The position numbers were made by a program, and so were the translations under genes. Below the pieces are notes generated by a model. That model ran no database searches. It saw nothing but the letters and a program-made list of their open reading frames with translations, and was not told where the DNA came from. Shown piece after piece: positions 52,216 to 64,000 of a stretch of DNA of 64,000 bases (position 1 is its first letter; each line of letters opens with the position of its first letter). Source of the stretch: Siphlonurus alternatus (Eukaryota; Arthropoda; Insecta; Ephemeroptera; Siphlonuridae); assembly GCA_949825025.1 (NCBI GenBank), contig OX463778.1:38765194-38829193 (forward strand), written 5' to 3'.

Positions 52216-55200
52216 ATATTATGAGAGTTTTCAGAACTTTTTGTACATTTGAACTATCGGAGCAGTCCCTCAATTTGGTGACGCTGAAGCACGTTCTATT
52301 ATCATGTGGAGATATTTCACTTTTTTTGATATAATATATATGCATGTTCATATATTTAATACTTGGAAATATTTTGATGTTTTCGCTGGTATTTCTTATT
52401 TACCATTTATAATATTTAAAATTCCTGTATCTCTACATACTTATAAAGAGATGCCATGAAAAAAAATAAAATCGATAATTTATTAATTAAGGAGAGGTCA
52501 CAGAAAATAAAATGAGCCATAAAATACATTCTGTATAAAACTATCTCAAGGTAGTCAAGGTACACATGTGATGTAATTAATTGAATGCTTCAAAACAACA
52601 TAATTATAATTTTATAGTCTAGATATTTTATCATTCTATTATCGTAGTTTCGAGTCATTCGATATGTGGCCACACCTTTTGCATTAGGCTCACAGCCGTG
52701 AGTGTGCATTATATTTATAGCATCTCGTGAGCTGCCTGCATCCACATTAGGGCTATTGCTGCTAATTCACAAAAAAATATATATTATAACCTTATAAAAC
52801 AGAGAAAAATATTATAGTAGCATATAATATAATAGATTTCTAACAAAATAAGTAATTAAAAATAGCTACTGGTTTTATGAAAAATTATCAAGATGTTATC
52901 TTTATCTTTAGATTATAAAATAGACGTATAAAATAACTTTTTATATTTTAATTATAATAACACAATAAATTTAGAGTTTTTATAATATAATAATATAATA
53001 TATACACCTATATATATATAATATATTATATATATATTCAAAAATAAATTGTTTATATGGTTTATTAATAAGAAAAAAATAGTAACACAATAAAAATTTC
53101 TTCTACATATAATTCACATGCAAGGTTAATTGAGTGATTTCAAAGACACCGCTTTCTTAATCAATCTCGTCCATCAGTGAGAAATACTGTATTTAATTTT
53201 TTTTCTATTTTATTACATTTTATATTATAGTGTGGTAAATCACATGTATGTAAATAAATATTCTTTTGATAAATAAATATTTTATTAAAAACTGAATATT
53301 TAGTTGCAAAAAATTGATATAAAAAAGAGAGTTGTTAATTAAAGCTGCAAGGTGATATGAAGAGATAAAGATCCAAAGAACGTCTTCTTCTATATTATAA
53401 TATGTACATACTTCCATCCCATTTCGGTTCTCGTGCTCAAGTTATGATACCATCTTTCTCAAGTTTTATTGCTGCTAGCGGACCGAGTTGATATTAAATG
53501 TCGCCGCGTGCACATGCCTATAGCCACGCAGGTGTTAAAAATTCAGAGACATCTCTAGAAAAAAATTAGAAGCTTTCTGAGCAGTCGAAGCCATGCCCCT
53601 AAATGTATGCAACTTTTTTAACGCCTTGGAAAATATATAGCATGGATTTCCCGTTCATTTACCCTGTCCCGATTATATTTTTCAACACATAATATACATT
53701 ATTTTATATACATTGTCATATATTATATAACCATAATAAATCTGTATAATTATAGACGCCACTAACATTTGCCATTGTTTTATGTTAATTTAGCCTTTTT
53801 TTTATCAGGTAATGTTAGGCAACAGAGTAATGTTAGTCAAAGTGATTAGCTGTGTCTGCTTGGCGAAGGAGAAATTTGATACTTTTTAGTAGATGTACAC
53901 AGTACTCATAAAACATAATGGGTTGATTTTTCAATTAATTTTTATGGAATAATCGATTACTTTTAATATACATATATGTTTTGAATAATAACCATGTTTT
54001 CAAAACATAAAGTAAATAATATTACTAAGAATATTTTCAAACTTTGACAAGCATAAGAAGTCAAAAGTGAGTGCTCAATTTTTTTACATAAAATATTTTT
54101 ACACGGTAATTAAATATGATAAATTACTTTTCAGCTATAATTTTGATTTAAGTTGACCAATTTTCTTTCCATTTCATTTTTTCCTTAACGTACCTAATAG
54201 TAGACAATTATATGAATAATTTTAACAATTACTTCTAAATTAACTTTTAAAAGAAACGTTCTATAGAAAAAAAAGTAATAAATGTATATTCAAGACTACA
54301 TTATCACCTTATAATATAGAACATTTTAAAATTTACACCTTCAAGGCATTATTATTATTATTATATTTTTTTTTGTTATTATCTGAATGTGTTGATGATT
54401 AAATTTTTTGACTGAACAAAATTATTGCATATTAGCCTACCTGTTTAATTACAAAAGCCTTGGGCATGTATTCACTATAAATATGTAGTGACTATATAAC
54501 ATCAGTAGCAGCTGTCTTGACCAAGCACTGCATTCCTCCACGTACTTGGCGTACTTAATTTTCTCAATGAATTCGAGTCATACCCCCCTCTCTTTTATGT
54601 GTCACTCTTTAGAGCAGATGTAATCAACTTACTTGACATTTTCACACGAACCGACAATGAAAAAACAACAACAAAAAATAATCAAACTTGGACACTAAAA
54701 GATTCATGTCAAAAGAAATACTATACTTTATATTATATAATGTAATACTAATTACTTTAATATAAAAGATATATATTTTTATATAAACATGTTCTGTAAT
54801 AAATATTATTTAAAAACTTTTTATTGTCATGTCAAATGTGATTTAAGTACACTCTTTTGTTAGTATAAAAAAATGTAATGATTTTATTATTAAAAAAAGG
54901 GGAAATTACTTCTTTAAAGAAGGTTAATTATTTTTTTAGTGTCACTTATGAATAAATTTATGTATTATATATTTATTGATACTACTTCCTTTTATTTTAT
55001 TTATGTTAACATAAGTTTCCTGTGTTGCATCTTTTTACTACAAGAATTAGACGCCACAAAACACTTAAACCCACAACTTTTATAGTTTTATACCTCGAAG
55101 GTGAATTCAAAGAAAAGCAGCATAATTGATTTTATTTCATTTTGATTTCCAAGTAGCTGGATTTTAAAGCACGAGGATTATAATATGTTAATATTTTGAA

Positions 55201-55794
55201 AACCTGTGTGTTTTATTGTCTTTCTTAAAAAATAGCAAGTATATTCAAGAATACGTAATAATAATCTGTGCATGCATCTTGAAGGAATATGCAAAAAATA
55301 TATATATTTAATAATTATATTTATTTCTATAAAATACAATTTATACTTGTTTTGGAATATCCACGTGCATTAATGCATCAGGTTCTGTTTCTTATAATAT
55401 ACAAACTATTTTACAACTTAAAAAAAAATGTGCAGAATATTATAGAATTTGAATTGTTGTATATTATGCTGTAACAAGAAAACAATAAAATATTCAGTAA
55501 TTTTCATACTGACATAAATAAAGCTATATTATACTCTCTGTCCATTCAAATATGATTATGACAAAAGTAATTAAATTATAATCTTTTTTAGGAATAATCG
55601 CAAATAAATGCACACGGAGTTGCAATCGTTTTATTATTGCAATGACCCTTGAAAGTTATAATTTTGACTTGTTCAATAATGTGTTATTCATTTTTAAAGC
55701 TGCATGTATTGTATGCTTTGTCTTCATCAAACAAACTTGCATGGTTGAGACTTATTTTAAATAACTGATAGTTTTACTTTGATTCCTGCAGGTC

Positions 55795-56095
55795 TTCATT
55801 GGCAAGGTCAGACTGTCCGGTTGAGTGACCTCCGTGGTCCACAGAGGTCACTGCTAAGGGTGCTCTAGTGTGACAAACCTGAGGGACGCCTGGGTGACTC
55901 GAGGTGGCGCGCGTGGCACCTGATGGAGCGATATCTTGCATGTTTCACGGTTTACGCTCTGCAGCTCCCAAGTACACTACCGAACTTGATGGCTCCGGGC
56001 TTTATTTCCAAGAAAACAAAGAAGCAACAGCGAACGGCTCGTGCCATGTCATGTGGAGCGATCAATGCCTTTTTGTGGTGAGAAAATCACAGCAA
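55795..56095. promoter_or_regulatory. GC-rich island with nuclear-receptor half-sites in a hairpin
   Basis: It contains CAAGGTCA near 55803 and a near-perfect hairpin (arms 55825-55837 and 55839-55851, one mismatch, 1-nt loop). The arms carry TGACCT and AGGTCA. AGGTCA is the half-site for nuclear receptors such as FTZ-F1 and ERR. An open frame through the right half starts at GTG, not ATG, and is not called. Confidence 0.25.
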
Positions 56096-56369
56096 TAAGT
56101 ATCAACAACACCCCCAGGCTTTTTTTTTTGTTGTTTTTTGCTTGTTTTTTGGTGCAGAAATACAAACGTTATTGCACCTATTAGCGGTTCAACTTATACA
56201 ATATAAAGAAAAGAAAAATATAATTATATTTTATAACTAGACTAAAATTATGTTTATTTTTATATATTTTTATAAAAACAGAACTTCCTGTGGTTTCCTC
56301 AATTGCGTAAAAGTTTAAATTTAGTTATAATTTGTTAGTGTTTTTTATCATTTATAACTTTAAAAAAAA

Positions 56370-56591
56370 ATGGTCAACAAAATTTATGATTATGAGGAAA
56401 AATTTGATGTAGGTATACCACCCACAGACATGATAATGTCTCCATGTTGGCAAAGATATAATTTATATCACGATATATATATATATAAAAACATGAATAT
56501 AAAATATCATGACTTCGTAGGGGTTCCATATAGCGAAATAGAAATTAATAGAGCACTCGAATTGTATGATAATAAAAAATTAATTACATAA
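56370..56591 (+). CDS. Hypothetical small protein, 73 residues
   Basis: An ATG with A at -3 and G at +4 opens a 73-codon frame beginning MVNKIYDYEEKFDVG, ending in TAA. The composition is mixed and protein-like (acidic and aromatic residues, several charged positions), unlike the repeat-derived frames around it. There is no signal peptide, membrane segment or motif I recognise. No splice sites are needed. It may be a small gene, a coding exon, a decayed gene copy or chance. Confidence 0.25.
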   Translation: MVNKIYDYEEKFDVGIPPTDMIMSPCWQRYNLYHDIYIYKNMNIKYHDFVGVPYSEIEINRALELYDNKKLIT

Positions 56592-58194
56592 AAAAATCTT
56601 TTGACACAAGAAAAGCCGCTGTGAGAGTTTGTTATATAAGATAGGATAATTATAATGGTACTTTATATATGTTGGTTGGGTATTTCCGTGAGTGAACTAC
56701 ATTTTTGCTCTTCAAAAAGAAAAAAAAAAGACGTACTTTGATTTGAACCCGAAGCAATTTGCCTCAAGTCTTAAAAATAATTCTCACGCGATCGCCTCCA
56801 GTAAAGAGAACTTACAAAAATTTAACTTGTCAGAGTATTTATAAATAAAACAGCAAGCACAGTCTATAATATGTTATATTAAAGTATAGCAAAAATCGTG
56901 ATTTAGTTGGCAGTTTAGGTATGTATAGTAGAGTATAATATATAAAAATCAAGGTGTAGCCTTGAAATACGGTTAATGGTAGCAACAGAATATTACATAT
57001 AAAAAAATATATAATCTAGTATATTATATAGAAGCTAGCAACAGGAGACCGGCTACTCAACAGGTAGGTTCTTTGCTCAAGGTAGAGAAATTATGCGCAT
57101 GCGTAGAAACCGCGCGCGCCCTCAGGGTTGCGCCACACTTCTCGTCGCGTGCCATCGTCGCTTTGCGGAAACTACCGATCTAAACCGAGCATTATCTCTA
57201 TCACCTGGCTAACAACAAACACGTATGTATATTCTAAGCTGGTCCATTATGCAAACTCTTATTCTCATCTTTACACTTCAATCTTATATATTATAGTTAA
57301 AATATATTATACTTCTTTACATTATATAGTAGGCACTTATATGGATCTAACAATTTCTAATTGGACATTAAAAATTCTTCTTGATTACCAAATTTAGAAA
57401 ATTCAACTATTGTTTTCAGAGAATGATTACATTTAAATTTAATTTTTTTATTTCAATTTAAATAAAATAACAACAAAGGCGGTAGAGTTTACATTGATTT
57501 TATAATGAGCAACTTTGAATAAATTATTCTTGTTCTGTCTTCTGATTTCGTAGTTCTTAAATTAAACAAGATTTTTTTAAAAGGATCTTCAAGATTAAAT
57601 GGATGGCATTATTTTACATTATAGCTTAGAAACATTCAAATTTTGATAATATTATCTTGTTCACATAAATTATAACTGCATTTCATTTGAATGCAGCTGG
57701 AACTGAAACTGTTTCGATGCATGTTTTAAAAATCTTGTCTAATCTTTTATTTTTTTATTTTATTTTTTCAAATCATGGCATTCAAATTAGAATATTTATG
57801 AGCAATATAAAAATTGTAAATTTGTAAAATCGTAACGCTTATTATGTTGATGGCAATAGAATATTTATAAAAAAAAAATCTGCATGCAATATTTGTATAA
57901 TTATAACCATCGAACTTATAAACAAAAGTTAAATGCTTATAATTTATTAAAAAAAATGCTTATTTCAAAAGATAGAATATTTCGCAATTACACTAGCTAC
58001 TTGAGGATAAAGTAAATTTATTATAACATCAAAAAAGTTACTTGTACCGTGTCCATCATAATAAAATAATAATATATTACAAACCACACCTTTTAATAAA
58101 ATATTATAAACAAATTTGTATACTTTGAAGACCTAATAATAAATTTGATGTTGAAAGCCTCATATGTAGAGAAGAGTTTATCTTCTGATGGAGT

Positions 58195-58485
58195 GTGAAA
58201 TTGCATGGGGGCGGGCGTCTTGCTATATTATAGATAGCAGCAGCAACAACAACAGCTAATTAGCGGTGCCTACTCACAAGTGATGCGAGAGACGGATTAA
58301 TTGATGTGGAGGAGGAGGCCCCCACCGGTGTAGCTCCTTGTCAGTGAGGCGGGTCCGGGGGCGGGGGGCTCCCGCGAGGCCAAGCAAGGTCAGCTGTGAA
58401 GGACACCCCACCGGACCAGCGATGATGATGATGATGGAAGCTGCGAGCTTCTACTCAACACGCGCGCGTGAGAAAACAACTCGAG
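58195..58485. promoter_or_regulatory. GC-rich island
   Basis: A GC-rich block with CAGCAGCAACAACAACAG near the left side, a run of GGGGGCGGGGGG type sequence, a CAGCTG E-box (TCAGCTGT) and a GATGAT run. There is no coding signal. Candidate regulatory DNA. Confidence 0.22.
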
Positions 58486-61400
58486 CTTTTATTCTCACAA
58501 CTTTTTGATAGCTTTTTTTTTATACATATATGTATATACATAAGTATTTGTTAGATTGAATTATTTTATGAAAATTATATTGCACGTTATTATATTTTAT
58601 TTTTAACTTACTCATTTAAATATATAGAGTGGTGATGAAATTATTAATTAATTGTTAAAGCTATTGCAGTTGGAGAAAGTAATTTATGTAGCGTATATAC
58701 TTTATAAATGGAATTTTAATAAAAAAATGTTTGTACCTTATCTTGCATGTAAGAGAAAATTTCTTATGGGATGCATATCGATTTCTTTTTTATTCTTTAA
58801 ATGCAAGATATTTCAAATTCAAATTTACAATGAAAGATGCAACATTTATTATATTTATTCAATCATTATTTATTACTGCATGCTGTTATAATATATAAAT
58901 ATATGTAATATGCAATATATGCATACTTTTTGTCACAATATAATATATTATATTATATTTATATATGAAAATCATATATTTCGTCCTATTTAATTAAGTT
59001 AGTCATTAAGCTATATTATAATATATTATACAGTATTATATATAATATATAATCGCATAGTAATATTGATGACAACAGTTAATCAATTCACAAATTTCTA
59101 AATGTTATACTAAATTGTAAAAGTCAAGATTATTTAATATATAATATATGCCTTGGATATGTAAAATTCAAGGTGGTCGTCCTTTAAATTCTAGTTATAA
59201 AATTTTATGACTTACGCGGCAAATTTACAAAAGAAAGTATTAACATAGAACATCATTGATTTGTTAGAAATATTCAGATCTTCTTATGATGATGATGATG
59301 AAAATGAAACCTCTCTATCATTAGCATCAAAGAGAGGTGGCAATTTGAACTGCACTTAAATAGATGTTTCCAATTTTTTAGTTTCTCACAAAATTCAGAA
59401 TCAATAATTTTTTATTGCGGCATGGATAAAAGAAATGAAAAATAATTCATTGATAGAGATATTTATTGATAAATTAGTTTTAAACTATATCTAAATAACG
59501 TTTTAATCAAATTTACTATATTATTAACTAAAAATATTTATGTTTTCTTTTTAATAATTCTTATTTTATAATTTATGGTTCATTTTTTAAAAGATAAAAG
59601 TAATTAAAAAAAATACTAATTAGTAAATAAGTTAATTTATAATTGTGTTATCCTTATACATATACACATACGGGTACACGTAATACATAGGCCTAACTCC
59701 TGTAATTATCTCTTCTTTTTTTTTTTTTTTCAAACGAGTTCGTGCTCTTTCGTATTTATAATGTCTGAAGAAGACTTACACGTTAGACAGAATTAAAAAA
59801 AAAAAAAAAAGTAATACAATTTTATTATAGTTTTAGACTCGTTTTCGACATGTATCAGTGCTTCTTCTTAAATCTAGTTATTTTTTTTATATAATATATA
59901 CAGAAAAAATTATATGAGTTCGTTGTACTATGTTATAAATATAGGAGGCATCAGTAGCGGAGACCAGCAAGATCGAAGTTTGTGGTGCTCCAGTGCACCC
60001 GACATGCATGCATCACCGACCTCCATAACACACACACAACATGGTTATTTATACCTCAATGTCATCTTCAGATGTGGTTTTTATCCCGATCTTTTTTTAC
60101 TGATAATACAACTGATCCGCGTAATTACTATCTAGCTGACCATCACTGATTTATTTTTAGAAATCTCAGATTGTTTACGTGGTCATGTAACCGTGCAATG
60201 TGTCACTTGAATGGTGCATCATTTTTATATTGTGTATCACTTTTATGGTATTATGTCACCTTGAATCGTTCCACAAGTTGTTTCGAATATGTGTAACAAT
60301 AATTAAAAAAAAAAAAGTTTTCGCGTAAATTGAATACACACTTCATTGGTTTAGGACAATTTTTTACGATGCATATTAAGAAGCACACACTACAAAATTC
60401 ACATAAATTGGAGTCAGATGTAAAAATTCCTATGCACTGATATCAACCTTGTTCATACCTAATTTATATTATAACAAATAAAATTTAACCTTGTAGTCTC
60501 CACCCCTTGTGGTTAGGCAACAAGCTACACCACATGAATATAATTTAATACTGCAGGTATATAAAAATATAACGTCTTAGAAATGCAACTTTTGGTAAAC
60601 TGATGTGTGGATAGAACTGCATGGTTGCATAACCGCAAAGGTGTGGAGAGTAACAAGGCTGCAAACGAACAATTATTTAAGAGAGACACTTAATTAATCT
60701 TCTTTGAAAGATTATTATTTTATTTCTTATTTGGTGAAACTAATGCTTTATTTACAGATGGATAGTTCTGTATTATAATACAATACTATGTTGTTTCACA
60801 TATTTTATTATTTTATTTGTCAAAAATTACATCTCTTTAATCGCAATAAAATTATTTCAAAGAAATGAATTACCAAATTTAATTTGAAATATGTCAGAAT
60901 AAAAATCTGTATACATGGATAATATAAACACATTAATGCTTCATTATATTCTCATAAATTAAAGATTCAGTCTTTTTTATACAAACTATAAAATATTTTT
61001 ACTCTCACCAAACCATCTTAAAATGACTAAGGAAATTTTATTCATTTAATTTCCACATTATCAAAATAATAAACATTCGTGTTATATTACAATGCCAAGT
61101 TGGTTTATTTATAGTCGGTATATTTGCTAAGCAGATTAAATATCACCTCATCTGACATATATAACAAATCTCTAAAATAATCCTTTAAAAAAATAAACGC
61201 ATAACAAAGTTTTATGAAACTATATTCCACAGTAAAGAAAAAGAAGATTCCTGTTCTTTATGTTCCAAATCAAACGGACAGCATCACAAAACTGCGTGAG
61301 AATAGAATGCGTCAGCTTATCCAGCAGAAAATACCTTTGTAAAAAAAAATAATAATAAAAGCATTTTTTTAATGACCACATAAAAAGAGGTAGCAGTATG

Positions 61401-62579
61401 TCTTTTCTCATACAATATTATATACTATAAAGGTAAAGTATCTATTTCATCTGAAGTAAAGTCAACAATAATCAAAACCCAAGATGACGTCATGAATTGT
61501 AAACGTAACAAATATCACATGCCATCATTATAATTGAAAATCTATTAGAATTATTATTATAATTTTTATAAATTTAATGTCTTGAATTAAAGTCAAATTC
61601 TACATTGAATTATCACCATGCAAAGTACAGATATTGTAATATGATAACGTCATAGTCTTGTAAAGTGACTTTTAGTATAAAGCCACAGTACAAAAGGCCT
61701 CCTCCCGCGATGATGATCGTTGGGAATGTGATAAGTGTAGCTAGCAAAGGTGGTTGTATATGATGTGGTGCGAGATTGCTGCAGCAAGTAGAAAGTACAG
61801 TATAACATCGCCCACGCCCTTGCCATGTACCTTCACACCTGGAAATGTGGCATAATCACAACTCATATCGCAAGTACAGCAGCTAACCTGCTTATACTTG
61901 CTTCGAGGCGCCGCTATACCGTATATATATATTATATACAAAATGATTCACTTATGTTTTATATGGTACTAACAAATTGTATTACAGAAAATATAAGTAA
62001 GTGATACTTGAAGTTAACTTCGTTTTACACAGCATAATGCGATAAAGTATCAAGTAAGTATATTTTTACATTACATATATGTAGTAGTACTTGTTTTTAT
62101 TTATGTTATAATAATAATATATTTAAATATATACTATATAAGATTAAGATTAATACCAATAAGTTTTTTTTTTTTTTTTAAATATATACCGCACATATCA
62201 TGTTTAATATTTCTTCTTCTTTTTTGATAAGAAAAAGAAAACTGTTATTCAGTCAGTTGCAATAATGATCATAATTTATTATACAAATGCCAGCATTGCA
62301 CTCTTTACGTATCTTGTTTTTACAAAACAGCTCTGCTTTTCTATAATAAAATGAATCAAATTTTCAAACATATATAAAGATATTATTTGAATGACTTTCT
62401 GCAAAATCTTCAAACCTTAGGAGTTTTCACCTTCTTGAATCTCCTACTAACTTTAACGTAATTAATTTTAAGATAAAAATAAAACAAAAGAATTTATAGA
62501 AAAGATAGTGCAAAAAAATTTATCTCTTCCGCAAGTAAGCAATTTATGTTATTACAATGTAGATTTATAATAACAGCAC

Positions 62580-62865
62580 CTGACTAGATCCGGTGGTGAC
62601 GTCACTACCTGTGTTGATGACGTCACTGGTGCCCTGCACCAAGGTCGCGGAAGGGTCACGGACGTCTCGGTTCCCACGCAACGTCTCGGCTCGTCGCACT
62701 TGTTGACGAGACGGCTGGTGGCGCGCGCTCGACTCGCTGCACAGGACGTGCGCCGTCCGGCCGGCCGCCGCTGATTACCTGCCTTCACCTTCCGCGGCGT
62801 CAACGCGGGACAGACACTTCAGAACACTGCAGCATCGAGACTGTCTCAGTCGGAGACAAGACGGA
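62580..62865. promoter_or_regulatory. GC-rich island with two CRE octamers
   Basis: The palindrome TGACGTCA, a CREB/ATF site, occurs at 62597-62604 and 62618-62625, with centres 21 bp apart, about two helical turns. CpG-rich sequence follows, then TCAGT (initiator-like) near 62846. The minus-strand frame here is basic and low-complexity and is not called as a gene. This could be a promoter or enhancer for a gene beyond the window. Confidence 0.3.
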
Positions 62866-64000
62866 TTCAACATTTTAAATCTAAATCCTTAAATGCATGC
62901 AATTTTGTTGGGAAATGAAATAAATTTGGAAGATGTTAGCCAAAATATTAAATTTCAAAAATTAAAATTATGCCTGATCACATTGGTATGGGTATTTGCC
63001 TTTTTCAGTCAACAAACTGGGTTATTGTTATTATTTAGATGTTCTCCCTGCCATATTAATGTATTCTTTAATCTTGAAATAAACAATTATTATTTTATAA
63101 TATATATACTAAAGAATTAATTTTTTCGTGTGCAATGTTTATTATATTACTAAACTTTTCTCTGCTAATAATTGAAGGGTTAAAAAATTACAAAGCTATA
63201 TATTTTTTTATTATCCCCATATTTTATACGTATATACAAACACTTAACATTATATAAGGGAGGGGATGACATGCAAAACATAAATTATTAATTTATTATA
63301 TATCAATAATATGGTAATTATTATTTTTTATTGTGATTTCACTGATTTGTGATTATATTTTTAAAACGTCATGAAACCTGATTTAATTTCTTTACAATAA
63401 ATGTCATAGATATATATTATATTTTGTAACTGTAAACAATGCTGCATAAAAATTAACAATAAAATTATGTATCATCACTTTGTACAAGTTCTGCCGCTTC
63501 TATTTTATGCAAAACAAGTTATAGTATATAGAATAAATCATGGGATATTTAATACAATGTTAGCTAATAACTTGCAAGTTTTTTTTGAAGCAACTTTACT
63601 ATTGTTTAAAATTGGTCACAGCAAATCATAGTTATAAATTTAATAAAGATTTTTTTTATATCATAATTTTCATAACCCATTTTTTTATATATACTCAAAA
63701 GATCAATTCAGTATTTATTTCATCTGTTATTTATTTAATCTATTTTACATATTCTTTAATCGTAAATATTTCCATTGTTCCCTCCAGCTTCCATAACAAA
63801 CAGATCAATAATAATTCAAAACTTTTAAATTAGGCCATTTATATGTTATTAAGCATTCAACTGTTTTTTGTTTTTTGTTTTTTTTTTTTCTTATTAATAT
63901 TATATTTTTTTTCTTGCATTCGAATTAAATATATATAAAAAAAAATCACATTTGACCACCAACATAGATGATCCCATGCAACTTTATAAACTTTTTTTTA

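Larger units (their letters stand above)
51393..64000. other. Intergenic, AT-rich with islands
   Basis: Islands at about 52016-52215, 52660-52760, 53430-53560, 54500-54560 (GCAGCTG at 54508-54514), 55795-56095, 57050-57180 (CAGGTAG at 57061-57067), 58195-58485, 59940-60070, 61690-61930 and 62580-62865. There is a partial inverted pair GAAGAAG...ACACGT/ACATGT...CTTCTTC at about 59765-59870. Only the 56370-56591 frame is offered as a possible gene. Confidence 0.45.

Noticed and set aside
55904..56098. 64-codon frame in a GC-rich island
   Set aside because: Begins at GTG, which is not credible as a eukaryotic start here, and no splice acceptor joins it in frame convincingly.
62552..62803. 83-codon basic minus-strand frame
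   Set aside because: Arises in a CpG-rich block where stops are rare; low-complexity Arg-rich sequence without a motif.
62893..63120. 75-codon frame downstream of the CRE island
   Set aside because: Hydrophobic AT-rich composition with no motif and nothing tying it to a transcript.

Overview
The window looks like a very AT-rich stretch of an insect chromosome, roughly three quarters A+T by eye. The only gene I can identify is an achaete-scute homolog (ASH), a proneural basic helix-loop-helix transcription factor on the minus strand (coding 36998..38191, 397 residues). An intact single-exon ASH in a large AT-rich gene desert full of miniature DNA transposons fits an insect, most plausibly a hymenopteran such as a parasitoid wasp. 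The sequence alone does not settle the species.

Layout. 1-11 kb: non-coding DNA with a palindromic MITE (365..1046), a small TA-flanked MITE (6666..6782), a 0.37-kb inverted-repeat MITE (9321..9692) and several short GC-richer islands. 11.3-12.8 kb: a non-autonomous hAT element with a perfect 8-bp target duplication and a relic of the transposase first exon. 13-29 kb: more islands, a 134-bp MITE (18343..18476), a (CT)41 microsatellite, a candidate distal 3' exon of ASH (first base 26251) and a nested pair of MITEs (28946..29494). 31.3-34.6 kb: a 3.3-kb foldback element with arms of about 1.1-1.2 kb, the most unusual object here. 37-38.8 kb: ASH with its GC-rich upstream region. 38.8-64 kb: the ASH upstream side, with microsatellites, proneural-type E-boxes (including an inverted pair at 44355..44376), a TTAA-flanked MITE (51082..51392), one unrecognised small ORF (56370..56591) and a GC-rich block with paired CRE octamers (62597..62625).

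How it fits together. ASH proteins dimerise with Daughterless-type bHLH partners, bind CANNTG E-boxes and start neural precursor formation. In flies these genes sit in large regulatory deserts. The isolated gene, the scattered islands and the GCAGSTG motifs upstream fit that design, but enhancer calls here are inference. A consensus splice donor lies 10 nt after the ASH stop codon, so the transcript probably has an intron in its 3' UTR. Most other open frames are short, start at non-ATG codons or are translations of repeats, and are not called as genes.
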